Source of the DNA: CAYTAU01 sp964442075
Lineage (GTDB): Bacteria; Bacteroidota; Bacteroidia; Bacteroidales; CAYTAU01
Direction of reading: 5' to 3'
Assembly (NCBI GenBank): GCA_964442075.1
Contig: CAYTWH010000028.1
Location: 1 to 45,784 of the forward strand
DNA: 45,784 nt
In this document: positions 6,662 to 15,022 of the stretch, piece after piece
Layout: each line of letters opens with the position of its first letter
How positions within the stretch are numbered: the stretch's first letter is position 1
Made by a program: the position numbers and the translations under genes
The notes under the pieces: generated by a model
Told to the model about the DNA's origin: nothing
The model's database searches: none
The model's input: only the letters and a program-made list of their open reading frames with translations

Positions 6662-8839
6662 TTGAAAGATACAATTAAAATACTGTTAAAGGGAATTCCT
6701 GAAAGTTATTCGCAAATATTCTTTTCAAATAATAAGTTATTTGCAGTAATATTAATTCTGGCAAGTTTCATAGATGTTTGGGCAGGTTTGGCAGGACTTA
6801 TTGCTGTTGTAATTGTAAATGTTTTAGGTTTGCTTTTAGGTTTTGACAAGCTTAAAATATCCAAAGGATTATATGGTTTTAATGCACTTCTCGTTGGATT
6901 AGGTCTTGGAATATATTTTGACCCAAGTACAGAATTTTATATAGTATTGTTTTTTGCATCACTGTTAACTTTTTTATTGAACATAGCCTTAGAAGGAATT
7001 ATAGGAAAATACGGTTTGCCGTTTTTAAGTATTCCATTTTTATTTGCAATATGGATAATAACACTTGCTACCAGAGATTTTGAAGCTCTCGGAATAAGTA
7101 CAAGGGGGATTTATGCTCTTAACGATATGTATATACTGGGTGGAGAAAGTTTAGTTAATGTTTATAATTGGTGGAACAGTATTGAGTTTCTGGAATCGCT
7201 AAGAGTTTATTTTATTTCACTTGGTGCAATATTTTTCCAGTATAATGTTCTAGCCGGAATATTAATTTCTATCGGGCTATTATATTATTCAAGAATTGCT
7301 TTCTCGCTTTCATTAATTGGGTTTTATGCAGCCTTCCTTTTTTATGATTTCATTGGTGCGGAACTAACTGATCTTAATTATACATATATAGGGTTTAACT
7401 ATATTCTTACATCAATAGCAATTGGCGGTTTCTTCTTAATTCCATCATATAAATCATATTTATGGACAATATTGTTGGTTCCTGTTATTGCTTTAATAAC
7501 AATAAGCACAAATATTGTTTTCTCATATTATCAATTATCAATTTATTCATTACCATTTAATATTGTTGTATTGCTTTTTATTTATGCTCTTAAGTTTAGA
7601 TTAGATGTTAAAAAAGGTCCTACAGAAACAGGAATTCAACATAACTCACCTGAAAAAAATCTTTATGCTTGGTTAAATCATAAACAACGTTTCAAAAATT
7701 ATAAGAATTTCCCAATTGCCTTACCATTTTGGGGCGAATGGACAGTTTCTCAGGGTCATGATGGAGAACACACGCACAAAGATAAATGGAAACATGCTTG
7801 GGATTTTATAATTAAGGATACAGATAACAAAAGCTATAAAAATTCAGGAGATTTAGTTGAAGATTACTTTTGTTACAATAAAGCTATAATTGCTCCGGCA
7901 AATGGAATTATTGAAGAAATTAATGATGGCATTGAAGATAATACAATTGGAGAAGTAAATCTACATCAAAACTGGGGAAATACTATAATTATCAAACATC
8001 TTGATGGTCTTTATACAAAGCTTTCTCACTTAAAACCCGATTCAATAAAAGTAAAAAAAGGCGATTATGTAAAAAAAGGCGATTCAATTGCCAATGTTGG
8101 AAATTCCGGCAGGTCGCCCGAACCACATCTCCATTTTCAAGTTCAGGCAACACCATATATTGGTTCAGAAACTTTAAATTATCCATTAGGATATTATATA
8201 AATCACAATGAGGAGAAAAAGAAATTTATTGAATTTTCTAAGCCTAAAGAAGAAGATATTGTTTCAAATGTTGAATCGAACCAATTGCTAATTAAAGCTT
8301 TTAAATTGATACCGGGTCAGACCCTTGAATTTGAAATAAACAACAAAAAAGAGAAATGGAAAGTTTTAATTGATATTTATAATAATACATACTTGTATTG
8401 CGAAAATTCAAGATCGACAGCATATTTTGAAACCAATGACAATATGCTGTATTTTAAGCATTTTACAGGAGATAAAAAAACCTTGTTATTCAATTTCTTT
8501 TTGGCGGCATACAAAGTACAATTTGGATTTTATAAAGACATGACACTTAAAGATATTCTTCCATCAAATACTGTGTTCTCTAAATCGGCTCTATTTCTTC
8601 AGGACTTTATTGCACCATTTATAATCTATTTAAAACCAAAATATGAAATAAATTACCAGTCTATTGATGATGATTTCAGTACTTCAAAGATCATATTAAA
8701 ATCAAAAGTTGATTCATACAGGTTTAACAAAATCGTGAAAAGCAAAAGCTTTGAGTTTCATATTGACAAAAAAGGAATTGATAAAATAATCATTACAAAA
8801 AAGAATGAACAAAAAATTGCCAAATGTATAAGAGAGTAA
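6662..8839 (+). CDS. Urea-transporter-like membrane domain fused to M23 peptidase and C-terminal beta domain
   Basis: This is a 725-residue fusion. Residues 1-312 have about ten hydrophobic segments and urea transporter landmarks: GLYGFNALLVGL (69-80), LPFLSIPF (119-126) and a second-half copy LSIYSLPF (292-299), both matching LPxxTxPF with Ser for Thr. Residues 355-500 are an M23 (LytM/lysostaphin-type) zinc endopeptidase with His378 and Asp381 (HAWDF, the HxxDF variant), His456 (KLSHLK) and HLHF (489-492), plus the usual GNSGRSPEPHLHF context. Residues 510-725 are a predicted beta-rich tail of unknown family. The start is TTG 6662, because an in-frame stop (6656-6658) lies just upstream. 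The end overlaps the following gene by 16 nt. UT proteins conduct urea or similar small solutes, and M23 enzymes cut peptidoglycan cross-bridges or other peptides. No described protein with this domain order is known to me. Confidence 0.85.
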   Translation: MKDTIKILLKGIPESYSQIFFSNNKLFAVILILASFIDVWAGLAGLIAVVIVNVLGLLLGFDKLKISKGLYGFNALLVGLGLGIYFDPSTEFYIVLFFASLLTFLLNIALEGIIGKYGLPFLSIPFLFAIWIITLATRDFEALGISTRGIYALNDMYILGGESLVNVYNWWNSIEFLESLRVYFISLGAIFFQYNVLAGILISIGLLYYSRIAFSLSLIGFYAAFLFYDFIGAELTDLNYTYIGFNYILTSIAIGGFFLIPSYKSYLWTILLVPVIALITISTNIVFSYYQLSIYSLPFNIVVLLFIYALKFRLDVKKGPTETGIQHNSPEKNLYAWLNHKQRFKNYKNFPIALPFWGEWTVSQGHDGEHTHKDKWKHAWDFIIKDTDNKSYKNSGDLVEDYFCYNKAIIAPANGIIEEINDGIEDNTIGEVNLHQNWGNTIIIKHLDGLYTKLSHLKPDSIKVKKGDYVKKGDSIANVGNSGRSPEPHLHFQVQATPYIGSETLNYPLGYYINHNEEKKKFIEFSKPKEEDIVSNVESNQLLIKAFKLIPGQTLEFEINNKKEKWKVLIDIYNNTYLYCENSRSTAYFETNDNMLYFKHFTGDKKTLLFNFFLAAYKVQFGFYKDMTLKDILPSNTVFSKSALFLQDFIAPFIIYLKPKYEINYQSIDDDFSTSKIILKSKVDSYRFNKIVKSKSFEFHIDKKGIDKIIITKKNEQKIAKCIRE

Positions 8840-10155
8840 TCTACATTATCATATTGGTTTCTCTTTCTATCTTCGCTTATTCTCAAGATACAATAAACTA
8901 TAAAAATATTGATGAACTCAGCTATGAGAAATATCTAAAAGGCGACTGGAATAAACTCATTAAAACCTGTGAGTTAGGTCTTGAAAACAATATTGATTAT
9001 TATTACTTGCGTATGCGAATAGGAATAGCTTATTATGAAAAAAAGAATTATGTAAAAGCATATAAGCATTTTGAAAAAGCAATAACATTTAATGCAACAG
9101 ATACACTCCTTCAAGAATATTTGTATTATTCTTATTTGTTTTCAGGAATGAGCTATAAGGCAAAAGAGTATGGAAGAACATTAAGTTTTGAACAGCAAAT
9201 GAAATTTAATAAAGCTCCCTCACCTAAGATTACAAGTTTATTTATGGAAGGAGGAATAGTCCAAAATGTAGATTATGAGAAACTTTTAGAAACAGATATT
9301 AGAAGCATGTATCTTGTTAATGATCAAATTTTAATAAAAAACAGTTCGTATTTTAATGCAGGAATTACACATCCATTTAGTGAAAAAGCAACAATGATCC
9401 ATAGTCTTACATATTTAAATATTCAAAACCTTCAACGTACTGTGCATGGTGATATTTTTGAAGAAAGAACGGATCATGAAGTTAATCAGATACAATATTA
9501 TATTGGGCTCAACAATACACTAAAAGATAATTACAATTATGATATAGCTTTACATGTTGCAAATATTAATAGTGAGTATACAAGAATAGGAATGGTTTTC
9601 GATTCTCTATATTCACCAGAGCCAGTTTTTAGAGAAGAAAATTATAGCTCCACAGAGTTTGTATTATTTTTAGGTATAAACAAAAGAATAAACAGGTCGA
9701 ATTTTAATCTATTTGGCTCATATTCAAACTTTAATTTTGAAAAACAAAAACAAATTGGATTAGCATATACATATTATCCATTTGGGAATACAAATTTTTA
9801 CACAAGAACTAAAGTTGTTGAGTGTTTCAATACAACAACAAATACAGTATTTGATCAGGCAATTGCATTTAAATTAAGTAAACTTAAATTTGAGGCATCG
9901 ATAACACTTGGCAAACAACAGAATTATAATGAGAATAATGCCTATTTGATTTATAATGGTGCAGATAATATTACTCGTAAAATAAACCTATTATTATCTT
10001 ATTCTATTTGTAAAAAAGTAAATTTATCTTTTAGGTTTAATAAGTATTTTTATAATGCATATACAGATCAATTTATGAACCCAGGATATGTTATCCCGGA
10101 TTTTTATGATTATATTAGCCAATCATATATTTTTAGTTTAAACTATAAATTTTAA
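8824..10155 (+). CDS. Outer-membrane beta-barrel protein with N-terminal TPR region
   Basis: This 443-residue secreted protein has a signal peptide (MYKRVIYIIILVSLSIFAYSQ; cleavage near residue 20). Next come TPR-like helices (YYLRMRIGIAYYEKKNYVKA, KHFEKAITF). Residues 150-443 are an array of amphipathic strands alternating polar and aromatic residues and ending YIFSLNYKF, a C-terminal Phe typical of BAM-inserted barrels. The layout recalls YaiO-type proteins, in which TPRs precede a barrel. The ATG at 8824 lies inside the 3' end of the UT-M23 gene, so translation is probably coupled. Likely role: outer-membrane pore or docking part of the operon's export or uptake function. Confidence 0.75.
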   Translation: MYKRVIYIIILVSLSIFAYSQDTINYKNIDELSYEKYLKGDWNKLIKTCELGLENNIDYYYLRMRIGIAYYEKKNYVKAYKHFEKAITFNATDTLLQEYLYYSYLFSGMSYKAKEYGRTLSFEQQMKFNKAPSPKITSLFMEGGIVQNVDYEKLLETDIRSMYLVNDQILIKNSSYFNAGITHPFSEKATMIHSLTYLNIQNLQRTVHGDIFEERTDHEVNQIQYYIGLNNTLKDNYNYDIALHVANINSEYTRIGMVFDSLYSPEPVFREENYSSTEFVLFLGINKRINRSNFNLFGSYSNFNFEKQKQIGLAYTYYPFGNTNFYTRTKVVECFNTTTNTVFDQAIAFKLSKLKFEASITLGKQQNYNENNAYLIYNGADNITRKINLLLSYSICKKVNLSFRFNKYFYNAYTDQFMNPGYVIPDFYDYISQSYIFSLNYKF

Positions 10156-10160
10156 TTATT

Positions 10161-10775
10161 ATGAAATTTACATTTTTATTTTTAGCAACGACATTAATTA
10201 TTTCAAGTAATGCTTATTCTCAGGATTATGAAAAAGTTCAGTTAGCTTTTAAAACAAGTTATACAAATGAAACAAATGGTGATTACTCAAAAGGTGTTGA
10301 AGAATTAAAAAAAGTTTATAATGAAGATTCTTATGAGATCAATCTGCGTTTGGGATGGTTAACATATTTGTCGGGATTGTTTACCGAATCGCAAGCATAT
10401 TACAATAAGGCTATTACTTTAATGCCATATTCTATTGAAGCAAGATTGGGAATTGTACTTCCAGCATCTTCAATGGGCAATTGGAATATTGTAATAAAAG
10501 CTTATGATAAAATTCTTGAACTCGATCCATCAAACTCTACAGCTAACTATAGACTTGGAATGATCTATTATGGTAAAAAAGATTATGAAAAATCATTAAA
10601 GTATTTTGAGAAAAATGTGAATCATTATCCATTCACTTATGATTCTTTGATAATGTATGCCTGGTGTAATTATTTTGTTGGCAAACTTCGCGAAGCAAAA
10701 GTCCTGTTTAATAAAGTTATAATGTTATCTCCCGATAATGCTTCGGCAATTGAAGGTTTGGCTTTGATAAAGTAG
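10161..10775 (+). CDS. Periplasmic TPR protein
   Basis: This 204-residue protein has a signal peptide ending near SNAYSQ. Its body is almost entirely TPR: NLRLGWLTYLSGLFTESQAY, SIEARLGIVLPASSMGNWNI, TANYRLGMIYYGKKDYEKSL, and a final LREAKVLFNKVIMLSPDNAS. TPR proteins act as scaffolds. It starts 5 nt after the barrel gene and has the same TPR style, so it probably binds or assembles that barrel in the periplasm. It is the last gene of the operon; no clear terminator hairpin follows. The next gene is on the opposite strand. Confidence 0.75.
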   Translation: MKFTFLFLATTLIISSNAYSQDYEKVQLAFKTSYTNETNGDYSKGVEELKKVYNEDSYEINLRLGWLTYLSGLFTESQAYYNKAITLMPYSIEARLGIVLPASSMGNWNIVIKAYDKILELDPSNSTANYRLGMIYYGKKDYEKSLKYFEKNVNHYPFTYDSLIMYAWCNYFVGKLREAKVLFNKVIMLSPDNASAIEGLALIK

Positions 10776-10872
10776 TTATACAGGCTTGCATTCTATTCTC
10801 TGAAACTTTTCCAAACTTGTTCTTAATATTGTATTACATAATAGATAGAACAATTCTGGTTTTACTTAAAAT

Positions 10873-13800
10873 TTAATTTTTAATTATTTTTGTTGTTACT
10901 AAATTTTCTTTCTGTTTTATAGTAATTATATATAATCCTGGATTCAAAAAATTAATATCTATACTTTTATTTACTTTATTTTTCTTTTTTACAATTCTTC
11001 CTGTTAAATCTGTAATAGTAATTTGTGCATTATCAACATTTTTAAAGTACAGAATACCGCTTGTTGGATTTGGATATACTAGCAAATTATTTGCTTCAAT
11101 ATGTTCAGGAACTTCAACAGGTTCTGAAATTGTATTAATAACCGTATTTGTAACTATTGGTGCATTGTAATCAAAAAAGATAGAAGCTCTGTTTTCAATA
11201 ATTGTTCCTATTGCTAATGAAGGATTTTGTCTGATTGAATAACTTACGTAGCCTTTTGCTGCTTCGCTTGACCAAGGTAGGTTTATATCGTTGAACGTAA
11301 AAGTTAAAATACCATCTTCACTCAAATCTGCTGTGTAATAATGATTTGAATAACCGGGTTGTAATGATATCCAATCAAGATTCGAATCAAGAGTATCAAC
11401 TAATACAACCTTTGAAGCATAATAATTTCCTGTATTTTCAAAATTAATTGTATATGTTAGTGTTGTGTCATCTGTAGTTATAAATCCCTCAGCACCATCT
11501 CCTCTCGGAAATACTTCTTTGCAATTTGGGTCGTAAGAAACTTTTATTGTAACCGGATAAAGCAATACATTATTCCATGGAGAATAATCTGTTGTCCATA
11601 ATGATATGGGTTGAGCATAAGCAACTGTATCATAAAATACAACCTCTGTACCAAGAGGAATATTTGTTGGCACATTATAATTTACTGTTATTGACTGATG
11701 TTCTGTAGGCTCAAGTGTCGGGAATCCTGAATTTATACTATACCAGTTTGGATAGCTAATTGGAGAAGTTTGTGAAAATGGTATTGATGAATTTAAAAAT
11801 GGCAACTGACCATCATGTGCATATCCTAATTGAATATCATTTTCTGTTATTGTACCATTATTTGAAACTATAACATGTTGAGTGTATATATTGCCAGGTA
11901 TTGCATAATATGGAGATGATGTTACCCTAATGTCATGTAAAGGGTTAATAACATTAGCAAAATTATTTGTAATAACACAACCTGATGCAGCAGTTGCATT
12001 AACACTAATTAAATTATTCTGACAAGTTGCTAATGGATAATAATTTTGAACTATTTCTGATAATGTATAATTACCGGTTGGTACAATAAATGAATAAACG
12101 CCTGCTGTATCAGTAAAATTATGACCGAAATAATCGCAATGCATATTTACATTTTGTACTAATTCTTCGCCTGCATCATAAATACAATTACTATTATCAT
12201 CAACGTAAACTACTCCTGTTAATGTACAATAACATGAATCATTATTATGATCGTAATTTAAATAAATATGTTCTATTCTTGAACAATTATTTGCATCAAC
12301 AACATAACAATGATAAAAACCAGGCATAAGATTAGTAGCAGTTTGAGTTGTTTGTCCTCCTGTCCAGGAAATAGTATAAGGTGAAGTCCCTCCTATAATA
12401 TTAACAGTTATACTTCCATCTGCGGTATAAATACATGAAGCAGGATTGGTAACAAATGTCAGATCAATTGGTGATATTTCTTGAACAGTTTTAGTTCTTA
12501 TTATAAAACAACCAATATTATCTGTTATTGTACAAGTGTATGAGCCGGGCTGTAAATTATTTATAATTTGAGTTGTTCCACCATTACTCCAATTATAAGT
12601 AAATGGAGGATTGTTTCCGCTTACATTTACAGTAATAGAGCCATTTGATAAATTGCAAGTTGCATGGTCAATATAAGCATTTACAGATAAATTTCCTTCA
12701 TCGGGAATAATTGCATTTCCTGTACGTACACATCCAACAGAGTCTGTGACCTCAAAATGATATGTACCCGATGGTAAATTTGATGCCGTTATGCCTGTTT
12801 GTACAGGAAAGGTACTCCAAACAACGCTATATGGCAAAGTTCCTCCTGTAATAGATAAGGTTGCAGAGCCTGTAGGTGATGAACAAGAAGATGTAGTAGT
12901 TGAATAATTTACAGTTATTGGTGTGGTATTACTCAAATTTTTGTAAGCTTTCCTCCAACAACTATTAGCATCAGTAACAATTACCCACATAGATGTTCCT
13001 CCTGATAATCCACTAATAGTTTGTGTTTGACTCCCATTTTCCCATAAATATGTATATGGAGTAACTCCACTTGAACCATAAGCGGTTATACTGCCATCGT
13101 TTTGTAAACAAGTTGCAGGTACTGTCGTGAAAAAAGCACTAATATTAGGATTTTGAGTTATATTTACATTCTTAGAAGTTGAACACCCTATTGAATCTGT
13201 TACTGTTACATTGTAATTTCCTTGTGATAAATTATTAATTGAACTCAATGATAAACCATTAAACCAAAGATAAGTATAGGGCTGTATTCCTCCTGTAATA
13301 TTTGTTACCGTAGCTGTTCCATTGGTACAACTTGCTTCTGTTGTTGTTATATCAAAATCTATATTTGAATATTGATTTATTGATAATGCATATATGGAAT
13401 CACTATGTTCTCTTACGCAACCATTACTATCTGTAATAAAAGCTTGATATGAGCCAACAGGCAAATCCATTGGATTCCCGATTCCATAAGGTGTTCCTGC
13501 TAATGAGAAGTATTCAACAGAAGCAGGATAAGCTCCTCCGTTTATTGTAAATTCAATTGTACCTAAAGTATCAGGACATAATGCGTGTGTTATATTTGCC
13601 CAATCAATACTAAAAGGTGCTTGAAAACCTGTCCAAAGATATAACCATCCTCCAAAATTATCAGTAACAATAACATTGTTATAGGGTTCATAATTTAAAC
13701 CGTAGGCAGTATCAACCATTACATTAATATTGGAATGAACAATAACTCCATCGCAATAATTAAATGTTAATGGTGGTGTTAAGCCCGAAGTAATCTCAAC

Positions 13801-13950
13801 TGCAAGTATTCCATCATTATTACATGGGTGATTAAGAACAGTACAATTCCCTGTTTGAGCCTGAACTAATAAATTAGAAAAAGAAAGAAAAAAGAAAATA
13901 CTTAAGAAAAGTAAAATCGGTGTTGAAACATTAAAGTAAAGTTTTTTCAT
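10873..13950 (-). CDS. Large SprB-repeat protein with T9SS type A sorting domain
   Basis: This is a 1025-residue secreted protein with an N-terminal signal peptide (KLYFNVSTPILLFLSIFF...). It carries multiple SprB-like repeats, each with a Cys and blocks such as GGTSPYTISWTGGQTTQTATN and LQPGSYTCTITDNIGC. A Cys-rich middle region (DDNSNCIYDAGE, a Gram-positive-type repeat with carboxypeptidase-like look) and domains with AFTVNYNVP-like DUF11 patterns follow. The last 75 residues are a T9SS type A sorting domain (LLVYPNPTSGILYF...GLYIITIKQKENL). SprB is the gliding adhesin of flavobacteria, and similar repeats are surface-exposed adhesin modules. Secretion by T9SS and surface attachment are predicted. 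It stands alone on the minus strand and converges with the preceding operon. Confidence 0.85.
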   Translation of the reverse strand: MKKLYFNVSTPILLFLSIFFFLSFSNLLVQAQTGNCTVLNHPCNNDGILAVEITSGLTPPLTFNYCDGVIVHSNINVMVDTAYGLNYEPYNNVIVTDNFGGWLYLWTGFQAPFSIDWANITHALCPDTLGTIEFTINGGAYPASVEYFSLAGTPYGIGNPMDLPVGSYQAFITDSNGCVREHSDSIYALSINQYSNIDFDITTTEASCTNGTATVTNITGGIQPYTYLWFNGLSLSSINNLSQGNYNVTVTDSIGCSTSKNVNITQNPNISAFFTTVPATCLQNDGSITAYGSSGVTPYTYLWENGSQTQTISGLSGGTSMWVIVTDANSCWRKAYKNLSNTTPITVNYSTTTSSCSSPTGSATLSITGGTLPYSVVWSTFPVQTGITASNLPSGTYHFEVTDSVGCVRTGNAIIPDEGNLSVNAYIDHATCNLSNGSITVNVSGNNPPFTYNWSNGGTTQIINNLQPGSYTCTITDNIGCFIIRTKTVQEISPIDLTFVTNPASCIYTADGSITVNIIGGTSPYTISWTGGQTTQTATNLMPGFYHCYVVDANNCSRIEHIYLNYDHNNDSCYCTLTGVVYVDDNSNCIYDAGEELVQNVNMHCDYFGHNFTDTAGVYSFIVPTGNYTLSEIVQNYYPLATCQNNLISVNATAASGCVITNNFANVINPLHDIRVTSSPYYAIPGNIYTQHVIVSNNGTITENDIQLGYAHDGQLPFLNSSIPFSQTSPISYPNWYSINSGFPTLEPTEHQSITVNYNVPTNIPLGTEVVFYDTVAYAQPISLWTTDYSPWNNVLLYPVTIKVSYDPNCKEVFPRGDGAEGFITTDDTTLTYTINFENTGNYYASKVVLVDTLDSNLDWISLQPGYSNHYYTADLSEDGILTFTFNDINLPWSSEAAKGYVSYSIRQNPSLAIGTIIENRASIFFDYNAPIVTNTVINTISEPVEVPEHIEANNLLVYPNPTSGILYFKNVDNAQITITDLTGRIVKKKNKVNKSIDINFLNPGLYIITIKQKENLVTTKIIKN

Positions 13951-14075
13951 AATACATTTTTAAAGGTTATATATAATAAGACGAAATCTCTTTGAAAAGG
14001 TTGCACCATTTTTTTAAATTTTTAAGCAAGCAACAAGCAATAATTTTGCAATTTGATTAATTTCTTAAACTTTTC

Positions 14076-14104
14076 CAAAGTTATCAACTTTAAATATCTG
14101 CAAA
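14076..14104 (-). promoter_or_regulatory. Candidate promoter of the SprB-repeat gene
   Basis: On the minus strand, a TTTG (14104-14101) is followed 17 nt later by TAACTTTG (14083-14076), matching the Bacteroidota TTTG/TAnnTTTG promoter. The 5' UTR would be about 120 nt, which is long. Confidence 0.5.
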
Positions 14105-14144
14105 GTATAAAACCATTACTTTTACAAAAAAAACAAATATTATT

Positions 14145-14990
14145 ATGACAGATTTTAACAAGTTAAAGAAAATTGCATCACAAGTTAGGCGTGATATTGT
14201 TCGAATGGTTCATGCTCAAAATAGTGGACATCCCGGAGGTTCGCTTGGTTGTACAGATTTTTTAACTGCATTATATTTTGATATTCTTAGGCATGATCCC
14301 AAAAATTTTGAGATAAATGGAAACAATCAAGACTTGTTTTTCCTTTCAAACGGACATATTTCTCCTGTATGGTATAGCGTACTTGCACGTTCCGGTTATT
14401 TTAATATTGAGGAACTTAACACTTTTAGAGTATTAAATTCCAGATTACAGGGGCATCCTGCCACAGCAGAAAATTTACCAGGCATTAGAATTGCATCGGG
14501 TTCTCTTGGTCAGGGAATATCTGTTGCAGCAGGTGCATCTTTGGCAAAGAAATTGAATAAAGACAATAAACTTGTTTTTTGTTTAACGGGTGATGGAGAA
14601 TTACAGGAAGGGCAAATTTGGGAAGCTGTAATGTTTTCAGCACATAAAAAAATTGATAATTTAATAGTAACGGTCGATTATAATAAAAAACAAATTGACG
14701 GACCTACTGATGAAGTATTATCATTAGGTAATTTAAAAGCAAAATGGGAAGCATTTGATTGGGAAGTATTGCAAATGAACGGAAATGTAATGGAAGATGT
14801 AATAGAAACCTTAAAAAAAGCTATTTCACATACGGGAAAAGGTAAACCAATCGTTATATTAATGAAAACTGAAATGGGAATGGGAGTTGACTTTATGATG
14901 GGAACACATAAATGGCATGGTGTTGCTCCAAACGATGAGCAATTAAAATCAGCATTAGAACAACTTGAGGAAACTCTGGGAGATTTCTAA
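14145..14990 (+). CDS. Transketolase, N-terminal (TPP-binding) subunit
   Basis: This 281-residue protein is the first half of transketolase. It has the N-terminal SGHPGGSLGCTDFL motif, the TPP-binding GDGELQEGQIWEA motif (a GDG(X)nN-type signature), and VDYNKKQIDG. Transketolase moves two-carbon units in the non-oxidative pentose phosphate pathway; DXS-like enzymes share the fold but not this split. The second half is encoded at 16415, separated by a VWA-domain gene. Spacing to the VWA gene is 32 nt. Confidence 0.95.
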   Translation: MTDFNKLKKIASQVRRDIVRMVHAQNSGHPGGSLGCTDFLTALYFDILRHDPKNFEINGNNQDLFFLSNGHISPVWYSVLARSGYFNIEELNTFRVLNSRLQGHPATAENLPGIRIASGSLGQGISVAAGASLAKKLNKDNKLVFCLTGDGELQEGQIWEAVMFSAHKKIDNLIVTVDYNKKQIDGPTDEVLSLGNLKAKWEAFDWEVLQMNGNVMEDVIETLKKAISHTGKGKPIVILMKTEMGMGVDFMMGTHKWHGVAPNDEQLKSALEQLEETLGDF

Positions 14991-15022
14991 AAATTAGTAC
15001 TTAAAGTGAACTAAAATTAAAA

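Noticed and set aside
10776..10872. A terminator after the RRE/ATP-grasp operon
   Set aside because: No hairpin with a T-tract was found in this gap.
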